From Ferrovibrio sp965278975 (GTDB taxonomy: Bacteria > Pseudomonadota > Alphaproteobacteria > Ferrovibrionales > Ferrovibrionaceae), in the NCBI RefSeq assembly GCF_965278975.1, contig NZ_OZ257126.1, positions 1,116,001 to 1,180,000 of the forward strand: 64,000 bases of DNA, in the 5' to 3' direction. The notes beneath the pieces were generated by a model. It worked only from the letters and a program-made list of their open reading frames with translations. It ran no database searches and was not told the DNA's origin. The translations under genes were made by a program, and so were the position numbers. Every line of letters begins with the position of its first letter. The first letter of the stretch is position 1. Below, piece by piece: positions 35,240-44,050 of this stretch.

Positions 35240-36454
35240 TCAGATCATTTCGGCGCGGATCTGCTGGCGCAGCACGTCGATGGGTTTCAGCTGCCCCTCG
35301 ACCTTGAAATGCCAGAACATCCAGCCATTGCAGGCCGTGGCGCCCTGCACATGGGCCCCGATCTTGTGGATCGAGCCGACCGCATCGGCGCAGGACAGGC
35401 TGCCATCGGCGCGCACCCGGGCGGCATGGCGGCCCGAGGGATCGAGCAGCACAGCGCCGGGCTGCAGCAGGCCGCGCTCGACCACGGCGCCGAACGGCAC
35501 GCGTGGCTCATCCTTCTTCGAACGGGTAAGTTCGAGATCATCCGGGGCTGCCGGCTGCACCGTGGTGATGCGGCGTTCGGCAGCCTTGGCGTAAGCCTCT
35601 TCGCGTTCCAGGCCTATCCAGCGGCGGCCGAGCCGCTTGGCGACCGCGCCGGTGGTGCCGGAACCGAAGAAGGGATCGAGCACCACATCACCGGCCTTGG
35701 TGGAGGACAGCAGCACGCGATGCAGCAGGGCCTCCGGCTTCTGGGTCGGATGCGTCTTGACGCCATCCTCGCCGCGCAGGCGCTCGCCGCCGCCGCAGAT
35801 CGGAATGGTCCAGTCGGAGCGCATCTGCAGATCGTCGTTCAGCGCCTTCATGGCTTCGTAGTTGAAGGTGTATTTGGCGTCCTTCGCCTTCGAGCACCAG
35901 ATCATGGTCTCATGCGCGTTGGTGAAGCGGCGGCCCTTGAAATTGGGCATCGGGTTGCTCTTGCGCCAGATCACGTCGTTGAGCATCCAGAAGCCGAGAT
36001 CCTGCAACTGGGCGCCGACGCGGAAGATATTGTGGTAGCTGCCGATCACCCACAGCGTGCCGTTCGGCTTGAGCAGGCGGCGCGCCGCCTGCAGCCAGGC
36101 CTTGGTGAAGCTGTCGTAATCGGCGAAGGAATCGAACTTGTCCCAGGCATCGTCGACGGCATCGACAACGCTGTCATTCGGGCGGCGCAGTTCGCCGGCA
36201 AGCTGCAGATTGTAGGGCGGGTCGGCGAAGATGCAGTCGATGCTCTCCGCCGGCAGGGAATTCATCAGCGCGATGCAGTCGCCGCGCAGGATGCGGTCGA
36301 GCGGCAGACCGGCATGGGGCGCTTCCGGTTCCTTGGCCGGGCCCAGCGGCTTGGCCCGGGCGACCTTGCGGGCGGCATCGGGGCCCGGGCCTGCGACCAG
36401 GCGGAGATGGCCCTTGCGGGACGGCTTGTGCGGTTCCAGGCGGGTCGGGGCCAT
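35240..36454 (-). CDS. ccrM: CcrM-type DNA adenine methyltransferase (GANTC)
   Basis: A 404-residue beta-class N6-adenine methyltransferase. Motif IV is FADPPYNLQL (DPPY at 78-81), motif I is VVLDPFFGSGTTGAVA, and the NPMPNFKGRRFTNAHETMIW and GVKTHPTQKPEALL blocks match CcrM. The C-terminal RAMA-type extension after ITTVQPA is typical of alphaproteobacterial CcrM, and it carries a 45-residue N-terminal extension here. CcrM methylates GANTC after replication and times cell-cycle gene expression. Two GANTC sites lie upstream (36492-36496 and 36531-36535), as in its self-regulated promoter in Caulobacter. Confidence 0.95.
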   Translation of the reverse strand: MAPTRLEPHKPSRKGHLRLVAGPGPDAARKVARAKPLGPAKEPEAPHAGLPLDRILRGDCIALMNSLPAESIDCIFADPPYNLQLAGELRRPNDSVVDAVDDAWDKFDSFADYDSFTKAWLQAARRLLKPNGTLWVIGSYHNIFRVGAQLQDLGFWMLNDVIWRKSNPMPNFKGRRFTNAHETMIWCSKAKDAKYTFNYEAMKALNDDLQMRSDWTIPICGGGERLRGEDGVKTHPTQKPEALLHRVLLSSTKAGDVVLDPFFGSGTTGAVAKRLGRRWIGLEREEAYAKAAERRITTVQPAAPDDLELTRSKKDEPRVPFGAVVERGLLQPGAVLLDPSGRHAARVRADGSLSCADAVGSIHKIGAHVQGATACNGWMFWHFKVEGQLKPIDVLRQQIRAEMI

Positions 36455-36491
36455 GTCGGGTCCGTTCTGATGAATGACCCGTAAGTAATTA

Positions 36492-36535
36492 GATTCATTG
36501 AGATAATATTTGGTAAACGAGATTTTCAGGGAGTC
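36492..36535. promoter_or_regulatory. GANTC pair upstream of ccrM
   Basis: GATTC at 36492-36496 and GAGTC at 36531-36535, 38 and 77 bases before the ccrM start codon, in an AT-rich stretch. Methylation state of such sites affects ccrM transcription in Caulobacter; here this is inferred by position. Confidence 0.5.
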
Positions 36536-36552
36536 CGAACCGGGACCAAATC

Positions 36553-37194
36553 CTACATCTTGGGGCGCCAGGGTTCCAAGGGCGCAAAACTTAGACGGTG
36601 ATGCGGACAGGCTCCGGCCGCCAGCAGCCCCTGCTGATGCGCTTTGGTGCCGTAACCTTTGTTTTTTTGCCAGGCATAGGCCGGATAGCGCAGGCTGAGG
36701 CGCTGCATGGCGCGGTCACGCACCACCTTGGCGATGATCGAGGCGGCAGCGATCGAGAGGCTCAAGGCATCGCCATCCACCAGCGCCTCCGCCGGACAGG
36801 GCAGGCCCTTCGGGCAATGCTTGCCATCGATCAGCGCGAAAGCCGGCGGCCTGGGCAGCGCCAGCACGGCGCGGCGCATCGCCAGCAGCGAGGCGCCAAG
36901 GATGTTGAATTGGGCGATTTCCGCCACGCTGGCGGCGCCGATGCCGACCAGGGCGGTCTCACGGATACCCTGCGCCAGCTTTTCCCGCGCGGTTTCCGAG
37001 AGTTTCTTGGAATCGTCGATGCCTTCAGGCAGCCGCGCCGGGTCGAGGATCACGGCGGCGGCCACCACCGGCCCGGCCCAGGGGCCGCGCCCGGCCTCGT
37101 CCACGCCGCAGAGCGGCGCCGGCCTGCCCGTTTCGTGAGCGAAACCGGGCCCCAAACCCACTGCCTTGCCGCTGCTCTGCCCTGGCTTTGCCAT
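36553..37194 (-). CDS. rnhB: Ribonuclease HII
   Basis: A 213-residue RNase HII. The metal-binding acidic residues are visible in CGVDEAGRGPWAGPV (DEAGRG), in ALIDGKHCPKGL, and in IAAASIIAKVVRDRAM (the final D). KLSETAREKLAQGI and GYGTKAHQQGL complete the signature. It removes ribonucleotides and RNA primers from DNA in the cytoplasm. It lies upstream of ccrM on the same strand, 98 bases away, an arrangement that suggests possible co-transcription. Confidence 0.96.
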   Translation of the reverse strand: MAKPGQSSGKAVGLGPGFAHETGRPAPLCGVDEAGRGPWAGPVVAAAVILDPARLPEGIDDSKKLSETAREKLAQGIRETALVGIGAASVAEIAQFNILGASLLAMRRAVLALPRPPAFALIDGKHCPKGLPCPAEALVDGDALSLSIAAASIIAKVVRDRAMQRLSLRYPAYAWQKNKGYGTKAHQQGLLAAGACPHHRLSFAPLEPWRPKM

Positions 37195-37287
37195 GATGGC
37201 GTATTATAGCTGGTCCCGCGCTTGTCGGTAGCGCCCAGGCTGTGGAAGACTCCTGCCCCATCAGCCCGGATCAAGAGGAACAGACCA

Positions 37288-38082
37288 TTGTCCAGCGTGC
37301 ATGAAGACGGCGAGATCATTACCCGGCGCGAAGGCGAGATTTTCGTCATCGGCTTGAATCGCCCGGCGAAATACAACGGCTTCACGCCGAAGATGCTGCG
37401 CGAGATGGCTGCCGCCTTCACCGCTTTCGAGGCCGATGCTGGCGCCCGCGTCGCCCTGCTTTATGCCGAGGGCAAGCATTTCACCGCCGGCCTGGACCTG
37501 CCCAAGGTGGCGCCGCTGATGGGCGACAGCAATCTGCTAGTGGAACCCGGCCAGATCGACCCCTGCAACAATGTGCCGCCCTACCGCAGCAAGCCGGTGG
37601 TGGCCGCCGTGCAGGGCATCACCTACACCATCGGCATCGAATTGATGCTGGCCGCCGATATCGTGGTGGCGGCGAGCGATTGCCGTTTCAGCCAGCTTGA
37701 GGTCAAGCGCGGGATCATGGCGACCGGCGGCGCCACCATCCGCATGGTGGAACGCGCCGGCTGGGGCAATGCCATGCGCTATCTGCTCACCGGCGATGAA
37801 TTCGATTGCGCCACGGCTTTGCGTTTCGGCTTCATCCAGGAAGTGGTGGAACCGGGCCAGCAATATGCCGCCGCCAAGGCCATCGCCGAACGCATCGCGG
37901 CCCAGGCGCCGCTGGCGGTTTCCGCCACCTTGCTGAATTCGCGCATCAGCATTGAGCAGAGCCCGGCGGCAGCCGTGGCTGCCTTCCACCCGACACAGAA
38001 AGCCTTGATGAAAACCGAAGATGTGAAGGAAGGCGTGCAGAGCTTTATCGAACGCCGCGCCGCCAGGTTCACGGGTCGCTGA
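37288..38082 (+). CDS. Enoyl-CoA hydratase/isomerase (crotonase) family protein
   Basis: A 264-residue crotonase-fold protein. FVIGLNRPAKYNGFTPKMLREM begins the fold, GKHFTAGLDLPKV forms the first oxyanion-hole loop, and KPVVAAVQGITYTIGIELMLAADIVVA the second. Both catalytic Glu positions of true hydratases are not clearly conserved (FSQLEVKRGIMATGGATIR in the second), so the exact reaction is uncertain. The start is a TTG at 37288 with AAGAGGA at 37273-37279; there is no in-frame ATG. It starts an operon with the M48 protease gene, whose ATG overlaps its stop. Confidence 0.85.
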   Translation: MSSVHEDGEIITRREGEIFVIGLNRPAKYNGFTPKMLREMAAAFTAFEADAGARVALLYAEGKHFTAGLDLPKVAPLMGDSNLLVEPGQIDPCNNVPPYRSKPVVAAVQGITYTIGIELMLAADIVVAASDCRFSQLEVKRGIMATGGATIRMVERAGWGNAMRYLLTGDEFDCATALRFGFIQEVVEPGQQYAAAKAIAERIAAQAPLAVSATLLNSRISIEQSPAAAVAAFHPTQKALMKTEDVKEGVQSFIERRAARFTGR

Positions 38083-39536
38083 TGCGCCGCGCCGGGCTGC
38101 TTCTCCTCCTGTTGCTGCTGCTGCCCCTGCCCGCAGCGGCGCAGATTTTCATGTCGCCGGAGGATGCGAAGAAGCTCGGCGCCCAGGAACATCCGAAAAT
38201 CCTGAAAGAGTTCGGTGGCGCCTACGATAATTTCGAGATCGGTGCTTACGTTGCCGGTATCGCCGCCCGTGCCGCCGGGCAATCCGGCCTGCCGGCGAAC
38301 AGCTACACCTTCACGGTGCTGAATTCGCCGGTGATCAACGCCTTCGCCTTGCCGGGCGGCTTTGTCTACATCACGCGCGGCATCCTGGCGCTGGCCAATA
38401 ACGAGGCGGAAGTGGCCGGCGTGCTGGGCCATGAAATCGGCCATGTGGTGGCGAAACATTCCGAGCAGCGTTACGACCGCTCGATGATCACCAATATCGG
38501 CGTCGCCGGGGCCTCGATCCTGAGTTCAATCTTCCTTGGCCAGGGCGCCGGTGAACTGATCGGCCAGGCCGGCCAGGTGGCGGGCGGCGCCTATCTCGCC
38601 GCCTTCAGCCGCGAAAACGAACTGGAAGCCGATACCATCGGCGTGCGGCTGCTGGCCCGCGTCGGCTATGCGCCCGATGCCCAGGCCGCCTTCCTGCAAA
38701 GTTTGAGCGACGATACCGACCTGCAGCGCAAGCTCGCCGGACAATCTTCCAAGAGCGGCACCAACGACCTGTTCGCCACCCATCCCGGCGGGCCGCAGCG
38801 CGTGCGCGAGGCGATGGCGGCGGCGCAGGAATATCCCACCACGCCAATCTATCGCCGCGACGAATATCTCGACCGCATCAACGGCCTGCTGTTCGGCGAT
38901 GATCCGAAGGAAGGCCTGGTGCGCGGCACCACATTCACCCATCCCGGCCTGCGCCTCTCCTTCTCGGTGCCGGACAAGTGGCGCCTGATCAATTCATCCG
39001 ACGCGGTGATCGCCCGGGGGCCGCAGAACGAGACCCTGCAATTCGACATGGAGCGCGACAAACGCAAGGTGCAGGGCTCGCGCAGTGCGCTGGATTACCT
39101 CACCCGTGTCTGGCTGTCGAAGCAGCGCCTGAGCAACGCCGAGGAAATCAGGGTGAACGGCATGCCCGCCGCCACGGCGCGCGCCCGCGTGCAGTTGCAG
39201 GATGGCTCCAGCCGCGATGCCCGCTTCGTCGCGGTCGGTTTCCCCACCGACGATATCCTGCGTTTCGTGCTGCTGAGCCCGGTGAACCAGCTCGCCCGCG
39301 TCGAACCCGACGTGATCCGCGCCGTCAACACGCTGAAGCATCTGAGCAAGGAAGAAGCCGACGCCGTGCAACCACAGCGCATCAAGGTGATCACGGCGCT
39401 AAGCGGCGACAGCATCGACAGCCTGGCCCGGCGCATGCCGGCGGGCGATTTCCAGGTCGAACGCTTCCGCGTGCTGAACGGCTACCGCGATGGCGAAACC
39501 GTGCAGCCCGGCCACCGGGTGAAGATCGTCGAATAG
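38082..39536 (+). CDS. M48-family periplasmic metalloprotease with LysM-like C-terminus (BepA-like)
   Basis: A 484-residue exported zinc protease. It has a signal peptide (LLLLLLLLLPLPAAAQ), the zinc site HEIGH at 117-121 and a third ligand in the ENELEADTIGV segment, then a C-terminal region ending in a LysM-like repeat (DSIDSLARRMPAGDFQVERFRVLNGYRDGETVQPGHRVKIV). Relatives such as BepA and LoiP work in the periplasm on outer-membrane proteins. The stop of the hydratase gene and this ATG share one base (TGATG). The nitroreductase-like gene follows 25 bases downstream. Confidence 0.92.
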   Translation: MRRAGLLLLLLLLLPLPAAAQIFMSPEDAKKLGAQEHPKILKEFGGAYDNFEIGAYVAGIAARAAGQSGLPANSYTFTVLNSPVINAFALPGGFVYITRGILALANNEAEVAGVLGHEIGHVVAKHSEQRYDRSMITNIGVAGASILSSIFLGQGAGELIGQAGQVAGGAYLAAFSRENELEADTIGVRLLARVGYAPDAQAAFLQSLSDDTDLQRKLAGQSSKSGTNDLFATHPGGPQRVREAMAAAQEYPTTPIYRRDEYLDRINGLLFGDDPKEGLVRGTTFTHPGLRLSFSVPDKWRLINSSDAVIARGPQNETLQFDMERDKRKVQGSRSALDYLTRVWLSKQRLSNAEEIRVNGMPAATARARVQLQDGSSRDARFVAVGFPTDDILRFVLLSPVNQLARVEPDVIRAVNTLKHLSKEEADAVQPQRIKVITALSGDSIDSLARRMPAGDFQVERFRVLNGYRDGETVQPGHRVKIVE

Positions 39537-39561
39537 GAACAAGAGAAGCCGGGAGGCGAAG

Positions 39562-40242
39562 ATGACCGCGCAGGCACCCTTGATGGAAAAGCTGCCGGAT
39601 TACCGGCGCTACCCGGAAGCCGAAATGATCGCGCGGGCGGAAGCCTTCCATGCCGAGATTCGCCGCCGCCGCACCTTGCGCGATTTCTCCGACCAGCCGG
39701 TGCCGCGCGAGGCCATCGAGGCCGCACTGCTGGCTGCTGGCACGGCACCCTCTGGTGCCAACCAGCAGCCCTGGCATTACTGCGTCATCACCGATCCGGC
39801 TTTGAAGCGGCAAGTACGCGAGGGCGCGGAAGCCGAGGAACGCGACTTCTACAATGGCCGCGCCACGCCGGAATGGCTCGAAGCCCTGGCGCCGCTCGGC
39901 ACCGATGCCAACAAGCCGTTCCTGGAAACCGCGCCCATACTGATTGCGATTTTCGCCCAGCGCTGGGGCGAACTGCCCGATGGCGGCAAGCGCAAGCATT
40001 ACTATGTGCCGGAATCGGTCGGCATCTCCACCGGCTTCCTGATCGCGGCACTGCATCATGCCGGCCTGGCAACGCTGACGCACACACCAAGCCCGATGAA
40101 TTTCCTCAACAGGCTGTGCGGCCGGCCCGACTCAGAGAAGCCTTATATCCTGCTGGTGGCCGGCTATCCGGCGGAAAATGCCGAAGTGCCGGTGCATGGC
40201 GGCATCAAGAAACCGCTGGAGCAGTTCAGCAGCTGGAAGTGA
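39562..40242 (+). CDS. Nitroreductase-family flavoprotein, iodotyrosine deiodinase-like subgroup
   Basis: A 226-residue FMN enzyme. RRRTLRDFSDQPV and TAPSGANQQPWHY are the FMN-binding start. The middle block KHYYVPESVGISTGFLIAALHHAGLATLTHTPSPMNFLNRL with RPDSEKPYILLVAGYP is the pattern of the iodotyrosine deiodinase subgroup rather than of ordinary nitroreductases. Bacterial members can dehalogenate halotyrosines, but many have unknown substrates. It is the third gene of the operon starting at 37288 and is convergent with the amidase gene across a REP-like doublet. Confidence 0.85.
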   Translation: MTAQAPLMEKLPDYRRYPEAEMIARAEAFHAEIRRRRTLRDFSDQPVPREAIEAALLAAGTAPSGANQQPWHYCVITDPALKRQVREGAEAEERDFYNGRATPEWLEALAPLGTDANKPFLETAPILIAIFAQRWGELPDGGKRKHYYVPESVGISTGFLIAALHHAGLATLTHTPSPMNFLNRLCGRPDSEKPYILLVAGYPAENAEVPVHGGIKKPLEQFSSWK

Positions 40243-40256
40243 CGCCCTTCTTCTTC

Positions 40257-40324
40257 GTCACTCTCGCAAAAGCGAGAGTCCCATTTTTTGGTGCAAATGG
40301 GATGCTGGCTTTCGCCAGCATGAC
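40257..40324. repeat. REP-like palindromic doublet (GTCA ends outside)
   Basis: Unit 1 at 40257-40287 (ACTCTCGC stem with GCGAGAGT, then CCCATTTTTT) and unit 2 at 40295-40324 (AAATGGGATGCTGGC stem with GCCAGCATGAC). Nearly identical to the doublet at 31379-31449. The T-run after unit 1 could make it a terminator for the gene ending at 40242. Confidence 0.85.
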
Positions 40325-40339
40325 GGCAAATCAGCGGAG

Positions 40340-41194
40340 TTACGCCTCGTGCAGTTCCAGTGCCACCGGGGCGATCTGGTCGGCGAGGTGGCGGGCAAGC
40401 TGGGCACGGGTCTTGATGTTGCGCAGGATGCGCTCGTCTTCCGGATTGCTCAGGAATCCGGTTTCGATCAGCACGCTGGGAATCCGCGGCGAGCGCAGCA
40501 CGGCGAAATTCGCGGTGCGCATCGGGTTGTCGAGCAACCGCACCTTGCCTTCAACGCCGACGACGATGCGGCGCTTGGCCGAGAGCGAGGCGTTATGGCT
40601 GTGGCGCCGCGCCAGATCGAGCAGGATCGCCGAGGTTTCCTTGTCGGTGCCGCGTAGATCGACGCCATAGACCGCGTCGACGCGGTTCTCGCGTTCGGCC
40701 AGCGCACTGGCGAATTTGTCGGAAGCCTTGTCGGAGCGGCTATAGGCCGAAAGGCCGCGCGCGCCCCGGTTCGGCGCCGCGTCGGCATGCACCGAGATGA
40801 ACAGGTCGGCATTATGCTTGTGCGCCACGGCAACGCGCGAAGGCAGTGCCAGATATTCGTCGCTGTCGCGGGTCAGGATCACCTTCACATCGCGGCGCTT
40901 GGCCAGGATGTCGCGGATCTGGCGGCAGACCGAGAGGGTGATTTCCTTCTCTTCCGTGCCGGACACGCCGATGGCGCCGGGGTCGCGACCGCCATGGCCG
41001 GGATCGAGCACGATCACCGCCTGGCGCGGCGCCGGCTTGGGCGCTGGCTTCGACGCTGGTTTGACTGGGGGCTTGGGCGGCGCGTTCTTGGCGGTCTGCT
41101 GCTGCGCCAGCACGTCCTCAAGCGTCAGCCCGGCGCCGATCACGGCGCCAACACTGCCCAGGAGATAACGGATGGCGAGACGCCGGTTGATCAT
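40340..41194 (-). CDS. N-acetylmuramoyl-L-alanine amidase (Amidase_3, AmiC-like)
   Basis: A 284-residue zinc amidase. A signal sequence with a twin-arginine-like NRRLAIRYLLGS leads, then a Pro/Lys/Ala-rich linker (about 45-68). The catalytic domain has VIVLDPGHGGRDPGAIG (zinc His), ADLFISVHADAAPN (second His) and PSVLIETGFLSNPEDE (catalytic Glu). It cleaves the amide bond between MurNAc and the peptide stem in the periplasm during daughter-cell separation. ATG 41194 is preferred; 41227 is an in-frame alternative. No LysM or AMIN domain is attached. Confidence 0.93.
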   Translation of the reverse strand: MINRRLAIRYLLGSVGAVIGAGLTLEDVLAQQQTAKNAPPKPPVKPASKPAPKPAPRQAVIVLDPGHGGRDPGAIGVSGTEEKEITLSVCRQIRDILAKRRDVKVILTRDSDEYLALPSRVAVAHKHNADLFISVHADAAPNRGARGLSAYSRSDKASDKFASALAERENRVDAVYGVDLRGTDKETSAILLDLARRHSHNASLSAKRRIVVGVEGKVRLLDNPMRTANFAVLRSPRIPSVLIETGFLSNPEDERILRNIKTRAQLARHLADQIAPVALELHEA

Positions 41195-41325
41195 AACAGC
41201 CAATGACCCCTTGGCGCGGCCCGGCAAAAACGAATCGGGCCACGGCTGTAAGCGACGATAGACAGCCCGCCCTCAGGTCACAAGGGCGGATTCCGCGCAG
41301 TAGAGCAAAGACTAAGAGGAAATAC

Positions 41326-42348
<1,023 letters not shown>

Positions 42349-42361
42349 GACGAATCACATT

Positions 42362-42419
42362 ACACTGGCCGGTGCGACTTCGCACCGTTGATGGACACTG
42401 GCCGGTGCGACTTCGCACC
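42362..42419. repeat. Tandem repeat with two identical palindromes upstream of the dnaJ-like gene
   Basis: A perfect 25-bp repeat occurs at 42362-42386 and 42395-42419, period 33. Each copy contains GGTGCGACTTCGCACC (7-bp inverted arms, 2-base centre) at 42371-42386 and 42404-42419. A 33-bp period puts the two palindromes on the same DNA face, as for paired operators. The nearer one is 23 bases before the dnaJ-like start codon. They could also form two hairpins in a transcript. Confidence 0.7.
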
Positions 42420-42430
42420 CCGGCTCCCTC

Positions 42431-44023
42431 TTACTTAGTATCGCGCAGCCGCCGTGCCAGATCCGCCGCGTCGTCGCGTTGCCGCTCCGACATGCCCTGG
42501 GCCAGATTGGATGCCGCCTGCTCGGCCTCGGCATTGCCGTTATCGGCCGCAAGCCGCAGCCAGGCCAGGGCGCGGACGCGATCCGGCGGCAGGCCCCGGC
42601 CATCGCGGTAGAGCAGCCCGAGGCGGCTCTGGGCGGCGGGATTGCCGGCCTGGGCCAACGGCAGCCAGCGCGACAAGGCCGTGATGTAGTCGCCACCCTC
42701 GAAAGCCTGCTGCCCGGCCAGATAAGGATCGGCGGCGGCAGGAACAGGTGCCGGAGCAGCCGCCGGAGTAGCCACGGCCTGGGCCGCAACCTGGGCTGGC
42801 GGCGGCTTGGGGTCCGAACTGCCAAGCAGCCAGCCGAACAGGCCGCCAGATTCAGCCTTGGCCGGCGCAGCCGGTGCGGGGGCAGCAGCAGCCACTGGCA
42901 CCGGGGCTGAGGCCAAAGCAGGCGGGGCCGGAGCAGGCGGTGGGGCCAGAGCAGGCGGCGGGGCAGCAGGTGGTGGAGCTGGGGCAGCCACTGGCGCAGG
43001 CGGTGGTGGTGGAGGCGGTGGTGGGGGGGGCGGCGCGGCGGCAACCACGGGTGCCGTGGCCGGTGCCGGGGCCGGTGCCGGTGCCGGCGCTGGCGGCTGG
43101 GGCGCCGGCATCGCCGGAGCGGCAGCCGTACCCGGCTCTGGGGTGATCATGCGCTGGCCCAGCCGGCTGGGCTCGCGCGCCGGCTCGATCAGCGAGCGGG
43201 GAGCAGCCTGGGCTGGAGCTGGAGCTGGAGCTGGAGCTGGAGCTGGAGCTGGAGCTGGAGCTGGGGCCGCCACCGATGCCGGGGCTGGCGGCGGTGGCGG
43301 CGGGGGCGGTGCGGCGGCCACCACTGGCACCGGCGGCGCCGGAGCAGCGGCCATTGCTGGCGCGGCGGCGGGAACCGGCGCGTCATCAGCCGGCTTCGCT
43401 GCCGGTGGCGCGGCTTTCGCCGCGGCCTGGGCCTGTGCTGCCTGGGCCTGGGCCGCCTGGGGCGATTTCATCACCAGCAGCGACAGGCGTTCGAGCGCAT
43501 CGGGCTGGCCGGATTTGGCGGCATTGTTGTACCAGCCCAGCGCCGTGGCGGTATCCACCGGCACACCGAGGCCCATTTCAAACATCAGGCCGAGATTATA
43601 CTGCGCCACCGCATGGCCCTGCTTGGCAGCGGCCTCGAACCATTTGCGCGCCTCGGCATAATCCACCGGCACACCATCGCCATTGAGGTAAAGCGCCGCG
43701 AGATTGGCCTGGGCGCGGGCGAAGCCGCGTTCGGCGGCAGCGCGGTACCAGCGCAGGGCCTGCGCCATATCCTGCGGCACGCCCCGGCCCCAGCGATAGA
43801 GATGGCCGAGATTGCGCATTGCCGCCGGATCGCCGCCATCCGCCAGCGGCTGCCATTCGGCAGCGGCCTTGGCGAAATCGCCAGCCTCATAGGCTGCGAG
43901 GCCGGCGGCGAAATCGGCGCGGGCGGCGGATGGAAGCAACGCAACCGGCAGCACCAAGGCCGCAGCGAGCAAGGCGGCAGCCGTGGCTGACACCTGAACC
44001 TTGCGGCGCGGTGCTGGCGGCAT
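42431..44023 (-). CDS. Exported Sel1-repeat protein with long Pro/Ala linker
   Basis: A 530-residue protein with a signal peptide (LLAAALVLPVALLPSAARA), a run of Sel1-like TPR repeats (about 38-175: LADGGDPAAMRNLGHLYRWG, ALRWYRAAAERGFARAQANLA, YNLGLMFEMG), a low-complexity Pro/Ala linker (about 190-420), and more Sel1-like repeats near the C-terminus (WLPLAQAGNPAAQSRLGLLYRDG). Sel1 repeats mediate protein-protein contacts, often at the periplasm or cell envelope. The linker is encoded by a hexanucleotide array (43212-43264). GGGGGAA precedes the ATG. Function unknown. Confidence 0.8.
   Translation of the reverse strand: MPPAPRRKVQVSATAAALLAAALVLPVALLPSAARADFAAGLAAYEAGDFAKAAAEWQPLADGGDPAAMRNLGHLYRWGRGVPQDMAQALRWYRAAAERGFARAQANLAALYLNGDGVPVDYAEARKWFEAAAKQGHAVAQYNLGLMFEMGLGVPVDTATALGWYNNAAKSGQPDALERLSLLVMKSPQAAQAQAAQAQAAAKAAPPAAKPADDAPVPAAAPAMAAAPAPPVPVVAAAPPPPPPPPAPASVAAPAPAPAPAPAPAPAPAPAQAAPRSLIEPAREPSRLGQRMITPEPGTAAAPAMPAPQPPAPAPAPAPAPATAPVVAAAPPPPPPPPPPPPAPVAAPAPPPAAPPPALAPPPAPAPPALASAPVPVAAAAPAPAAPAKAESGGLFGWLLGSSDPKPPPAQVAAQAVATPAAAPAPVPAAADPYLAGQQAFEGGDYITALSRWLPLAQAGNPAAQSRLGLLYRDGRGLPPDRVRALAWLRLAADNGNAEAEQAASNLAQGMSERQRDDAADLARRLRDTK
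43212..43264. repeat. Hexanucleotide microsatellite in the Sel1 gene
   Basis: Eight perfect copies of GCTGGA (43212-43259) plus five bases of a ninth. On the coding strand it encodes Pro-Ala repeats, so slippage by whole units keeps the reading frame and changes linker length. Imprecise copies extend the Pro/Ala region on both sides. Confidence 0.85.
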
Positions 44024-44050
44024 GCTGTTTTCCCCCGGCGTCAGATGGTG

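Noticed and set aside
42807..43661. Gly/Ala-rich open frame opposite the Sel1 gene
   Set aside because: Mirror of the Pro/Ala repeat; the minus-strand gene has signal peptide, Sel1 repeats and a ribosome binding site.
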